DNA of 64,000 nt from an uncultured Tateyamaria sp. (lineage in GTDB: Bacteria; Pseudomonadota; Alphaproteobacteria; Rhodobacterales; Rhodobacteraceae). A model generated the notes under the pieces. It was not told the origin of the DNA, searched no databases, and saw only the letters and a program-made list of their open reading frames with translations. Positions 1 to 8,220 of the stretch are shown here, piece after piece; the stretch's first letter is position 1; the number at the start of each line of letters is the position of its first letter. The translations under genes and the position numbers were made by a program. The DNA is taken from positions 124,001-188,000 of the forward strand of contig NZ_CANNGP010000002.1 of the NCBI RefSeq assembly GCF_947504105.1. The letters are read 5' to 3'.

Positions 1-915
1 ACCATCGTGGTTGATGATCAGCCGTTCGAGGTGACAACCTTTCGTCGGGATGTTGCGACTGATGGCCGACGTGCCGTCATCGCGTTTTCAACGGATTTGA
101 CACAGGATGCGTGCCGCCGCGACTTTACCATGAATGCACTCTACGCGGACCGGCATGGGCGTATCACCGACCCGATGCAGGGGCTTGAGGATGCGTGTGT
201 GGGACGGGTTCGGTTCATCGACGACGCAGGTCAACGCATCCGCGAAGACTATCTGCGCACCCTTCGCTTTTTTCGGTTCAGCGCGCAATATGCTCCGATT
301 GATGCAGAATGGAATGCCGACGCGCTGGCGGGGATCGCCGAAAATCTGGACGGGCTGGAAAGCCTGTCGGCCGAACGGGTCGGATCAGAGATGCTGAAAC
401 TGCTGGGGGCGACCGATCCCACACCTGCCCTGTCGATCATGCAACAGACTGGTGTATTGGCGCGTGTCTTGCCGGGGGCAGACCCTACATGTGTCGGTCC
501 GCTTGTACATCTCGAGCAGAGTGTCGGTGCTCCAAATGATCCCATTGTGCGCCTCGCCGCGCTGGGCGGGCACGATGTCAAAGATCGGCTGCGGTTGTCC
601 CGGCGGGATCAGCGTCACCTCGATTCGATCCATAGTCTATCGACGGCAACAGGCGGTCCGAAGGTCCTTGGCCAGATGGGCGGTATTGCGGCGGGAGGCG
701 GCGCGTTTTTGCTGCGATCCGCCTATGCGAACACACCGGTGACGGCCATGGAATTTAACGGTATCATAATAGGTGCGAATGCCATTTTTCCCGTTACTGC
801 CAGTGATTTGCCATATCTCGATGGCCCGGCGTTGGGCGCGGAGCTCAAAGTGTTAAAGCAGGCTTGGCTTGAGTCCGACCTGACAAAAACAAAACAAGAC
901 TTGCTGCACCCGTGA
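1..915 (+). CDS. CCA tRNA nucleotidyltransferase, 5'-truncated by the window edge
   Basis: The enzyme adds or repairs the 3' CCA end of tRNAs in the cytoplasm. The reading frame is open from base 1, so the N-terminal part of the nucleotidyltransferase head, including the GGxVRD-type metal-binding region, lies outside the window. Visible are the conserved EVTTFRRD and DGRR stretch and the RRDFTMNALY motif that binds the incoming nucleotide. After these comes the family linker (DPMQGLEDA, LRTLRFFRFSA) and the helical tRNA-binding body. The visible part is about 304 residues. The C-terminal region is divergent, as is usual for this class II family in Rhodobacterales. The GTG at 7 is not the start. 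Confidence 0.93.
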   Translation, partial: TIVVDDQPFEVTTFRRDVATDGRRAVIAFSTDLTQDACRRDFTMNALYADRHGRITDPMQGLEDACVGRVRFIDDAGQRIREDYLRTLRFFRFSAQYAPIDAEWNADALAGIAENLDGLESLSAERVGSEMLKLLGATDPTPALSIMQQTGVLARVLPGADPTCVGPLVHLEQSVGAPNDPIVRLAALGGHDVKDRLRLSRRDQRHLDSIHSLSTATGGPKVLGQMGGIAAGGGAFLLRSAYANTPVTAMEFNGIIIGANAIFPVTASDLPYLDGPALGAELKVLKQAWLESDLTKTKQDLLHP

Positions 916-966
916 CAATTTGCAGTCCTGACGCTATGTCATGGAAGAACCTGATTGGAGAGCAAC

Positions 967-996
967 ATGGTGAGCTGGATCTGGAACGACGCCTAA
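967..996 (+). CDS. Putative leader peptide with two Trp codons, upstream of ABC exporter genes
   Basis: A nine-codon reading frame, MVSWIWNDA, starts at ATG 967 and stops at TAA 994-996. A Shine-Dalgarno-like GGAG at 957-960 sits 6 bases before the ATG. Two of the nine codons are TGG. The stop codon lies inside one of several mutually exclusive stems (see the entry at 987-1043). This is the architecture of an amino-acid attenuator leader. Its position 83 bases before an ABC exporter gene, not a trp gene, is unusual. Translation is inferred only from the ribosome binding site and layout. Confidence 0.4.
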   Translation: MVSWIWNDA

Positions 997-1043
997 TCGT
1001 CGCTGACTGTCCTTTTTGACGCGTTAGGCGGAACGCCTGCGTC
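987..1043 (+). promoter_or_regulatory. Attenuator-like set of competing hairpins before the ABC exporter operon
   Basis: Three overlapping pairings can be read. CGACG (987-991) pairs with CGTCG (998-1002). CGCCTAA (990-996) pairs with TTAGGCG (1024-1030). A longer hairpin has GACGC (1018-1022) with GCGTC (1039-1043) and AGGCG (1026-1030) with CGCCT (1034-1038). The second pairing excludes both others, so the leader can adopt alternative folds depending on ribosome position on the upstream peptide. No T-run follows the last hairpin, so if it terminates transcription it would need a factor; it could instead act on translation. Function is inferred. Confidence 0.35.
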
Positions 1044-1079
1044 ACGCCTCTGTTGCATTGAAATTCTACGGAACCCATC

Positions 1080-2921
1080 ATGTTCAAGTTCTTTGAATCG
1101 CTTGTCGATCCTTATCTTCCCTACGCTGAAACTGACACGCCGCCGACCAAACTGTGGCCGTTTCTGCGCGAGTATCTGAGGCCGTTCCGGGCGATTATCG
1201 CCATCACCTTTGCCTTCAGCACTGTGGTGGCATTCGGAGAAATTCTGCTGATCTGGTATGTGGCCCGCATCGTGGACCTCCTCGCACAGGGCGAGCCGGA
1301 GATGATCATTCCGGAATATGGCCTTGAGTTCACACTTGTCGCGCTGTGGGTTCTGGTGCTGCGCACTGCAATGGGATTTGTCGACGTAGCGTTGTTGCAC
1401 AACACCCTTTTGCCCAACCTTGGCACGCTTATCCGATGGCGGTCACACCGGCACGTGCTGCGCCAGTCGGTCGGCTGGTTCGAGGATGATTTTGCCGGGC
1501 GCATCGCCAACCGGATTATGCAAACGCCACCCGCCACAGGCGAGGCCATGTTCCATGTGCTTGATGCTGGGTCATTCTTTGCGGTGTCGGTCATTGGTGC
1601 CGTCATCTTGTTGATGAGCTTCGATCTGTGGCTGGCGCTGCCGTTGATCTTCTGGATTGTGGGGTATTTGCTTTTGTTGCGCTGGGTCATCCGTCGTGCG
1701 GGCCCTGCGGCCAAGGCCAGTTCGGATGCGCGCAGCGCGATCACCGGCCGGGTTGTTGACAGTTATTCCAACATCCACTCCGTCAAGATGTTTGCGCACC
1801 ACGATCGCGAGATCGACTATGCCAAGGACGCCATCGAGAACGCGCGTCAAACATTCATGAAAGAGATGCGCATTGTCGTGAAGATGGATGTGTGCCTGAC
1901 GGTCCTGAACGCCATGATGATCGTATCGATGGGCGCGCTTGCGATCTGGCTGTGGGTTGGCGGGTTCACGACTGAAGGTATGGTGGCTGCAGCCCTGACC
2001 ATCGCATTGCGGCTCAACAACATGACTTATTGGATCATGTGGGCCATGACATCTCTGGTTCAGAACCTCGGCATCATTTCCGAAGGGATGGAGACGATTG
2101 CCCAGCCCGTCACCCTTGTGGACGCGCCGGATGCCAAATCACTTGAGTTGACGCGGGGCGAGATCGCCTTGCGTGGGCTGACGCACCACTACGGGCGTGG
2201 CAGCGGCGGGTTGCAGGATGTTTCGACCATCATTCGTCCCGGCGAAAAGGTTGGGCTGGTCGGGCGGTCTGGTGCCGGCAAATCGACTTTGGTGAAGTTG
2301 CTTTTGCGTTTCTACGATGCCGAAGATGGGCAAATCATCATCGATGGACAGGACATCGCACAGGTGACTCAAGACAGCCTGCGCCTGAACATCGGCATGG
2401 TGCAGCAGGACAGTTCGCTTTTGCACCGGTCCGTGCGAGACAATATCCTTTACGGTCGGCCGGACGCGATGGAGGAGGAGATGTTGGCTGCTGCCCGTCA
2501 GGCGCAGGCGCATGACTTCATCCTTGATCTCGCTGACCCCGAGGGGCGCACCGGATATGATGCGCAAGTTGGCGAACGAGGCGTGAAACTGTCGGGTGGT
2601 CAGCGTCAGCGCATCACCTTGGCCCGTATTATCCTCAAAAATGCGCCGATCCTCGTGTTGGACGAGGCCACAAGCGCGCTCGACAGTGAGGTCGAGGCGG
2701 CGATTCAGGACACGCTCTATCAAATGATGGAGGGCAAGACTGTGATCGCAATTGCGCACCGTCTGTCCACCATTGCCGAAATGGATCGCATCCTTGTCCT
2801 TGATGATGGGAAAATCGTCGAAGACGGATCACATGACGCGCTTTTGGCCAGGGGCGGGCTATATGCTGACCTCTGGGCACGCCAATCTGGTGGGTTCCTT
2901 GCGACCGAGGCGGCAGAGTGA
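1080..2921 (+). CDS. ABC exporter half-transporter (fused membrane and ATPase domains), subunit 1
   Basis: A 613-residue type IV (ABCB-like) exporter half with an N-terminal six-helix membrane domain (about residues 35-320) and a C-terminal nucleotide-binding domain. The ATPase motifs are complete: Walker A GRSGAGKST near residue 396, Q-loop VQQD, signature LSGGQRQR, Walker B LVLDEATS with the catalytic Glu, and H-loop IAHRLST. The next gene encodes a similar protein and overlaps this one by 4 bases, so the two probably form a heterodimeric efflux pump in the inner membrane. The substrate cannot be read from sequence; lipids, peptides or drugs are all possible. The ATG at 1080 follows only a weak ribosome binding site. 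Confidence 0.9.
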   Translation: MFKFFESLVDPYLPYAETDTPPTKLWPFLREYLRPFRAIIAITFAFSTVVAFGEILLIWYVARIVDLLAQGEPEMIIPEYGLEFTLVALWVLVLRTAMGFVDVALLHNTLLPNLGTLIRWRSHRHVLRQSVGWFEDDFAGRIANRIMQTPPATGEAMFHVLDAGSFFAVSVIGAVILLMSFDLWLALPLIFWIVGYLLLLRWVIRRAGPAAKASSDARSAITGRVVDSYSNIHSVKMFAHHDREIDYAKDAIENARQTFMKEMRIVVKMDVCLTVLNAMMIVSMGALAIWLWVGGFTTEGMVAAALTIALRLNNMTYWIMWAMTSLVQNLGIISEGMETIAQPVTLVDAPDAKSLELTRGEIALRGLTHHYGRGSGGLQDVSTIIRPGEKVGLVGRSGAGKSTLVKLLLRFYDAEDGQIIIDGQDIAQVTQDSLRLNIGMVQQDSSLLHRSVRDNILYGRPDAMEEEMLAAARQAQAHDFILDLADPEGRTGYDAQVGERGVKLSGGQRQRITLARIILKNAPILVLDEATSALDSEVEAAIQDTLYQMMEGKTVIAIAHRLSTIAEMDRILVLDDGKIVEDGSHDALLARGGLYADLWARQSGGFLATEAAE

Positions 2922-4750
2922 AGATTTCAACCTGGATAGAAGCGTTCCGACGGGCAGAGGGCCCACCACCGCAAACGCTGTGGCACTTCCTGCGCTGGTG
3001 CATGTCTGGTGCGTGGCCTGCCCTTTGGTTTGCCGCGTTCTGCTCGGCTGCGGCTGGCGCGCTTGAGGCGGGCACGGCGCTGATCCTTGGTCGGGTCATA
3101 GACGCGACGGTTGAATTGGGACCTGACGGCTTCTTTTCAGTCTCTAACATTACCCTCGTCGTGGGTGCTCTGGCCTTTTTCCTGATCGCAAGGCCGTTGC
3201 TGTTCGGGCTTAGCGCTGCCACCAATGCGATCATCGTACAGCCCAACCTGAACCCGCTGGTCTTGTCGCGTCTTCACCGCTGGACACTGGGCCAATCGGT
3301 CAACTTCTTTGACGATGATTTTGCGGGCCGCATTGCGCAAAAGCAGATGCAGGCGGCGCGCGCTGTGACGGATATCGTGTCGGAATTCATCAACGTCGTG
3401 GCTTTCGCACTTGCGTCCCTTGTCGGATCTATTGTGTTACTGCTTGCCATCGACTGGCGTGTTGCGGCCGGGTTCGCCGTCTGGCTGGTCGCCTATTTCG
3501 CGCTTATCCGTTGGTATTTGCCGCGTATCCGCAAGCTGTCCGCTGCGCGGGCGGCGGCACGCGCCATGGTGTCGGGGCAAGTTGTGGATACGGTCACCAA
3601 CATAAAGACAGTCAAACTGTTCGCCCACGACGATCACGAGGATCAGGCGGCACTGATCGCCATGGGCAGTTTTCGCAAGACAGCGGTCGACTACGGCATC
3701 ATGTCCGCCTGGTTCCGCTTTACACTGATGACACTCGCTGGATTACTGCCGGTGTTCCTGCTAGGCGGCACGATCCTGATGTGGCGGCAAGGCATTGCCT
3801 CCCCGGGTGATATTGTCGCCTCTGGCGCAATTGCGATCCGAATTGCCCAAATGACGGGATGGGTCAGTTTCACCCTCATGGCGATCTATTCCAATGTGGG
3901 CGAGGTTGAGGATGGGATGCGCACCCTGACCCCTCGCACCCGCGTACAGGATGCAGCGGACGCCCATCCGCTCGGTGATGTGGCGGGTGAGATCCGGTTT
4001 GACAGCCTGGGCTTTTCCTACGGGCGCGAAACAGGTGGGATCACTGACATCACCATGCACATCACGCCCGGTGAGAAGGTGGGCATCGTTGGTGCGTCAG
4101 GTGCGGGTAAGTCTACGCTCGTATCCCTGCTCTTACGTCTCTACGAAGGGGAAAAGGGCCAAGTTTTGATCGATGGGCACAACATCAACTACGTAACCCA
4201 GGACAGCCTGCGCCACAACATCGGCATGGTCACGCAGGAAACAGCCATGTTCAACCGCTCGGCGCGCGAGAACATCCTGTATGGACGTCCCGCCGCGTCC
4301 GAAGACGATATGATTGCTGCTGCCAAAAAGGCCGAAGCGCATGACTTCATCCTTGATCTGCAGGATCACAAGGGCCGCACTGGCTACGATGCCCATCTGG
4401 GCGAACGTGGCGTGAAACTGTCAGGTGGCCAGCGCCAGCGCATTGCCTTGGCCCGCGCCATTCTCAAGGACGCCCCGATCCTTGTTCTTGATGAAGCGAC
4501 AAGCGCCCTTGATAGCGAGGTCGAGGCGTCGATCCAGTCTGCGTTGTCCCGCGTCATGGAGGGCAAGACCGTGCTTGCCATCGCCCATCGTCTCTCCACC
4601 CTGACCGAGATGGACAGGATTATCGTCATGGACCAGGGACGCATTGTCGAAGAAGGTCCTCATGACGCGCTTCTAGCCAAGGGCGGGCTCTACGCGCGAT
4701 ATTGGCAGCGTCAGTCGGGCGGCTTCATCAGCACGCGCGCTGCGGAATAG
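2918..4750 (+). CDS. ABC exporter half-transporter (fused membrane and ATPase domains), subunit 2
   Basis: A 610-residue homologue of the preceding protein with the same domain order. It starts at a GTG inside a GTGA overlap with the upstream stop, a sign of translational coupling and of equal subunit production. The ATPase motifs are intact: Walker A GASGAGKST near residue 392, LSGGQRQR signature, LVLDEATS Walker B and IAHRLST H-loop, so both composite ATP sites of a heterodimer would be canonical. The membrane domain shares the FFDDDFAGRIAQKQM-type motif with subunit 1 (FEDDFAGRIANRIM). The substrate is unknown. Confidence 0.9.
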   Translation: MKISTWIEAFRRAEGPPPQTLWHFLRWCMSGAWPALWFAAFCSAAAGALEAGTALILGRVIDATVELGPDGFFSVSNITLVVGALAFFLIARPLLFGLSAATNAIIVQPNLNPLVLSRLHRWTLGQSVNFFDDDFAGRIAQKQMQAARAVTDIVSEFINVVAFALASLVGSIVLLLAIDWRVAAGFAVWLVAYFALIRWYLPRIRKLSAARAAARAMVSGQVVDTVTNIKTVKLFAHDDHEDQAALIAMGSFRKTAVDYGIMSAWFRFTLMTLAGLLPVFLLGGTILMWRQGIASPGDIVASGAIAIRIAQMTGWVSFTLMAIYSNVGEVEDGMRTLTPRTRVQDAADAHPLGDVAGEIRFDSLGFSYGRETGGITDITMHITPGEKVGIVGASGAGKSTLVSLLLRLYEGEKGQVLIDGHNINYVTQDSLRHNIGMVTQETAMFNRSARENILYGRPAASEDDMIAAAKKAEAHDFILDLQDHKGRTGYDAHLGERGVKLSGGQRQRIALARAILKDAPILVLDEATSALDSEVEASIQSALSRVMEGKTVLAIAHRLSTLTEMDRIIVMDQGRIVEEGPHDALLAKGGLYARYWQRQSGGFISTRAAE

Positions 4751-4789
4751 GGCTTTTGCAAACGAACCGGTCCGGGTAGGCCACCTCAC

Positions 4790-6019
4790 ATGACAACTGT
4801 GACGATTGAACGATTGGGCCAGCACGGCGATGGTGTAGCTCCGGGGCCGGTTTTTGTGCCGCTGGCGTTGCCAGGCGAGGTGGTCAGTGGAACGCTGGAC
4901 GGAACACATCTGCTGGAGGGTCGGATTGAAGTGCCCTCGCCTGATCGCGTGTCGCCGCTCTGCACCCACTTCCGGTCCTGTGGCGGTTGCCAGATGCAGC
5001 ATGCAAGCGATCAACTGGTTTCCGATTGGAAGCGTGAGATCGTTGCGGCTGCGCTGACTCAGGTCGGATTAGAGACTGATATGCGGGTAATTTTGACCTC
5101 ATCCGACCGATCCCGGCGCCGTGCGGTATTTGCGGCTCGCCGGACTAAGAAAGGGGCAATGGCCGGATTTCACGCCCGCAAATCGGACGCCGTCATACCC
5201 GTTCCCGATTGCATCCTTGTTACCCCGTCCCTGTTGGCCGGGCTGAATGTGTCCGAGGATCTCGCCCTTGCTGGGGCCAGTCGAAAAGCGGCACTTGCCG
5301 TCACAGTGACTGACAGTCTGGAGGGTTTGGATGTTGCGGTAACGGGGGGCAAGCCGCTGGACGGACCGTTGCGCATTGCTTTGGCAGCACTTTGCGAAAA
5401 GCACAGTCTTGCGCGTTTGACGTGGGAGGACGAACTGATCGGCATGCGCGTTCCCCCGGCGCAGCGCATGGGTAAGGCGCGGGTTGTGCCGCCGCCCGGC
5501 GCGTTTCTTCAAGCCACCGTGCATGGACAAGAGACGCTGACCGATCTCGTGACGAAGATTGTCGGCCCGGCCAAATCTGTCATGGATCTGTTTGCGGGCT
5601 GTGGCACATTTGCCCTTCCCCTTGCGGAAAACGCTGAGGTGCATGCCGTCGAAGGATCTGCCGAGATGATTGCGGCGCTCGATGCGGCTTGGCGACAGAC
5701 GCAGGGCCTGAAACGGGTGACAATGGAAACCCGCGACCTGTTCCGCCGCCCGATGCTGCCGGATGAACTGGCTCGCTTCGATGCCGTCGTGATCGACCCG
5801 CCGCGGGCCGGGGCCGCCGCTCAAGTGGCTGAGTTGGCTGTGGCGCAGGTTCCGGTCATCGCCCATGTCTCCTGCAACCCACAGACCTTTGCCCGAGATG
5901 CCGAAACATTGTGCAATGCCGGGTATGTGCTGGATTGGGTGCAGCCGGTGGATCAGTTCCGCTGGTCGGCCCACGTGGAACTTGTCGGTGCCTTCCGTTT
6001 GGCCCATATCGCCGCGTGA
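4790..6019 (+). CDS. Class I SAM-dependent 23S rRNA uracil-5-methyltransferase, RlmD/TrmA family
   Basis: The 409-residue protein has an N-terminal TRAM-like RNA-binding domain (about residues 1-55) and cysteines C58, C64 and C67 in a CxxxxxCGxC pattern. With C141 these can ligate the [4Fe-4S] cluster known from RlmD. The C-terminal Rossmann methyltransferase carries DLFAGCGTFALP (SAM motif I), IDPPRAG, and SCNPQTFARD with the catalytic cysteine. The family methylates C5 of specific uridines in 23S rRNA or tRNA; the cluster cysteines favour an RlmD/RlmC-like assignment, but the exact target uridine is not certain. The gene may form an operon with the ion channel 11 bases downstream. Confidence 0.88.
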   Translation: MTTVTIERLGQHGDGVAPGPVFVPLALPGEVVSGTLDGTHLLEGRIEVPSPDRVSPLCTHFRSCGGCQMQHASDQLVSDWKREIVAAALTQVGLETDMRVILTSSDRSRRRAVFAARRTKKGAMAGFHARKSDAVIPVPDCILVTPSLLAGLNVSEDLALAGASRKAALAVTVTDSLEGLDVAVTGGKPLDGPLRIALAALCEKHSLARLTWEDELIGMRVPPAQRMGKARVVPPPGAFLQATVHGQETLTDLVTKIVGPAKSVMDLFAGCGTFALPLAENAEVHAVEGSAEMIAALDAAWRQTQGLKRVTMETRDLFRRPMLPDELARFDAVVIDPPRAGAAAQVAELAVAQVPVIAHVSCNPQTFARDAETLCNAGYVLDWVQPVDQFRWSAHVELVGAFRLAHIAA

Positions 6020-6030
6020 AGGAGACGACT

Positions 6031-6798
6031 ATGGACCGCACCACCCTTGCCCGCTGGCTGGAAAGCCCGCGCGTCACGAACGCCATCATTGCGATCATCA
6101 TTCTGAACGCCATAACACTGGGGCTTGAGACGTCAGAGGCTGCAATGTCGGTTGCCGGCGGTCTGATCGTGACGATTGACAAGGCCTGTCTTGCGATCTT
6201 TACGGTTGAGATCATTGCCAAGCTGATCGCTTACCGCGGCCGGTTTTTTCGCAATGGCTGGAATATCTTTGATTTTGTCATCGTCGGGATCGCATTGGTG
6301 CCCAATGCGGGCGGCCTGTCTGTCTTGCGTGCCCTGCGTATCCTGCGGGTTCTGCGTGTCATTTCGGTTGCGCCCAGCCTTCGGCGTGTGGTCGAGGGGT
6401 TCGTGACCGCCCTGCCCGGTATGGGCAGCGTGTTTCTGTTGATGGCACTCATCTTCTATATCGGCGCGGTAATGGCGACGAAGCTGTTTGCAAGAAGCTT
6501 TCCCGATTGGTTCGGCGATTTGGGTCTGAGCGCTTATTCCCTCTTCCAGATCATGACATTGGAATCCTGGTCGATGGGTATCGTCCGTCCGGTGATGGAG
6601 GTTTATCCATACGCCTGGATGTTTTTTGTGCCGTTTATCATGGTTACGACCTTTGCCGTGGTGAACCTGCTTGTCGGTCTGATCGTCAATTCGATGCAGG
6701 ATGCCCATGCAGAGGAAAGCAATGCGGCGACGGATAGTTATCGGGACGAGGTCCTGAAGCGACTGGATGCAATCGAGGCGCGATTGAAGGACAAATGA
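6031..6798 (+). CDS. Bacterial voltage-gated sodium channel (NaChBac/NavBac type)
   Basis: A 255-residue single-domain six-helix channel that would assemble as a tetramer in the inner membrane. Segment S4 carries the voltage-sensing arginine ladder with Arg at about 100, 103, 106 and 109 (RALRILRVLRV). The pore loop contains TLESWSM at about 176-182, the same selectivity-filter sequence as characterised NavBac channels, which supports Na+ selectivity. The C-terminus ends in a charged helix (EVLKRLDAIEARLK) typical of the tetramerising coiled coil. The start at 6031 is chosen because GGAGACG lies just before it; the frame stays open further upstream but overlaps the methyltransferase gene. Such channels are common in marine bacteria. 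Confidence 0.92.
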   Translation: MDRTTLARWLESPRVTNAIIAIIILNAITLGLETSEAAMSVAGGLIVTIDKACLAIFTVEIIAKLIAYRGRFFRNGWNIFDFVIVGIALVPNAGGLSVLRALRILRVLRVISVAPSLRRVVEGFVTALPGMGSVFLLMALIFYIGAVMATKLFARSFPDWFGDLGLSAYSLFQIMTLESWSMGIVRPVMEVYPYAWMFFVPFIMVTTFAVVNLLVGLIVNSMQDAHAEESNAATDSYRDEVLKRLDAIEARLKDK

Positions 6799-6903
6799 TC
6801 ACGGTCTGGTGATCTCTGCTGGCAAAAACCTGCTAGGCGCACTGCGGTAAACCGTGGTATTTTCTGCTCAAACACAAAAACGACCCATTGGGACAGGAAT
6901 TTC

Positions 6904-7404
6904 ATGAAGCGCAGACATCTGATGATGGGCGGGGCCGCAGCTGTGACGCTGGGCGCCTGTTCTTCTCCAAACAAGCTCAAACGCTATAGCGGGCCTGACG
7001 TCACGTATATCGTGGTGAACAAGGAAGCGCGGCGCATGTACCTTTTGAACGATGACAAGGTGCTCAAGGATTATGACATCGACCTTGGCTTTGCGCCTAT
7101 TGGCGACAAGTTCTTTGAGGGGGATGGTCGCACGCCCGAGGGCACATACATCATCGACCGCCGCAATCCGAACAGTCAGTTTCACCTGTCGCTGGGTATT
7201 TCATACCCGAATATACAGGACAGGATGGAAGCGGCGGCGCTGGGTAAGCCGCCCGGCGGAGATATCTTTATCCACGGCGAATCCAGTCCCTTCAAGCGCA
7301 GGCGCGAAGACTGGACATGGGGATGTATCGCGGTCCCAAACCGCGAGATGGAAGACGTCTATGCCATGGTGCGCAACGGCACCCCGATACAGATCAACCC
7401 GTAA
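6904..7404 (+). CDS. L,D-transpeptidase (YkuD domain) lipoprotein
   Basis: A 166-residue exported protein. The N-terminus has a twin-arginine-like MKRRH, a hydrophobic stretch and a lipobox-like LGAC with Cys19, so it is probably a lipoprotein. The YkuD domain supplies His124 (IFIHGE) and catalytic Cys141 in TWGCIAV; the usual S/T-x-G-C core is W-G-C here. The family cross-links peptidoglycan 3-3 or attaches proteins to it. The downstream minus-strand gene ends on the very next base. Family assignment is firm; the acceptor substrate is unknown. Confidence 0.88.
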   Translation: MKRRHLMMGGAAAVTLGACSSPNKLKRYSGPDVTYIVVNKEARRMYLLNDDKVLKDYDIDLGFAPIGDKFFEGDGRTPEGTYIIDRRNPNSQFHLSLGISYPNIQDRMEAAALGKPPGGDIFIHGESSPFKRRREDWTWGCIAVPNREMEDVYAMVRNGTPIQINP

Positions 7405-8049
7405 TCAGGTCGCGGGCGTAGTGATGATTGCCGCGTCCTCTTCCGTCGAGTCGGCCGCCGTGTCTTCTGGATTGGGCGTTGGATCAGGCACAAGCCGAGA
7501 TGCCGACGGATTGGCCGTTGGAATGACGGGCGTGTTTGATGGATTGGCCACCACCATGGTCCACCAGATCTTGCCATTCCGCTCTTGGAACCAGGCGAAT
7601 CCCATGTCCCTGGCTTGCGGGGACAGGATCGTACGGCGTGTGTCGGGCTGCTCCATCCATGCGGCCAAGGTCTCAAGCTCGGTCTCGTATGTTTCCGAGA
7701 TGTTTTCACCGATGAGGCTGCCGGTGTAGCCGACGCGTTGCAAGCGATCGATCGGGGATGACCCGTCGGACCCGAAGTGCCACGGGCGATTCTGCAGCGA
7801 CATGTCCCGCGCATGCGTTGCAGCCGCCGCATTCAGCTGCGGGTTCAACTCAACAGGTGCAGCGCCTTGGGCGCTGCGCAGGGCATTGACCGAATCCAGC
7901 ATGCGGAATTGCAGCTTCGCCGTGTCACCGTTGCGGATACGATAAAGTTTGGGCGCCGCACGCCCGTCTTCGCCAATTGTGGGCGCTTCGGGTGTTGTAC
8001 AGGCCGCCAGAGTGAGAAGAGCGACCAAGAGGACCGAGAAAATTCGCAT
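7405..8049 (-). CDS. CAP (SCP/PR1-like) domain lipoprotein
   Basis: 214 residues. It has a signal peptide with a lipobox ending at Cys17 (LAAC), a central CAP domain (about residues 50-170) with the family features LNAAAATHARDM, HFGSDG, GENI and MGFAW, and a disordered, Pro/Thr/Asp-rich C-terminal tail. CAP proteins of bacteria are secreted and mostly uncharacterised; some act on the cell wall. Convergent with the L,D-transpeptidase to its left with no gap, and divergent from a second L,D-transpeptidase to its right. This bracketing suggests an envelope role, but that is inference. Confidence 0.85.
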   Translation of the reverse strand: MRIFSVLLVALLTLAACTTPEAPTIGEDGRAAPKLYRIRNGDTAKLQFRMLDSVNALRSAQGAAPVELNPQLNAAAATHARDMSLQNRPWHFGSDGSSPIDRLQRVGYTGSLIGENISETYETELETLAAWMEQPDTRRTILSPQARDMGFAWFQERNGKIWWTMVVANPSNTPVIPTANPSASRLVPDPTPNPEDTAADSTEEDAAIITTPAT

Positions 8050-8151
8050 TGTTCCTGCACATCATCTTTGTTGTTTTTAACTCGATAGCGGCTTGTACGT
8101 TGCATTACAAACCCACATCGGCGTGATACTGCGTGATGACATCTGTTTGAT

Positions 8152-8180
8152 TTGCGACTGCGTCTTTCAGGCAATATTGT
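8152..8180 (+). promoter_or_regulatory. Possible sigma-70 promoter for the second L,D-transpeptidase gene
   Basis: In the divergent 171-base gap, TTGCGA (8152-8157) and TATTGT (8175-8180) are separated by 17 bases, each matching four of six consensus positions. A GGAGAGG ribosome binding site follows before the ATG at 8221. Prediction by eye only. Confidence 0.3.
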
Positions 8181-8220
8181 TTGCGCGAATGGCAGGATTA
8201 CACCATCGGAGAGGCATTAA

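Noticed and set aside
5911-6030. Upstream extension of the sodium channel gene
   Set aside because: The first 40 codons lie within the methyltransferase gene in another frame; the ribosome binding site and homology start fit 6031.
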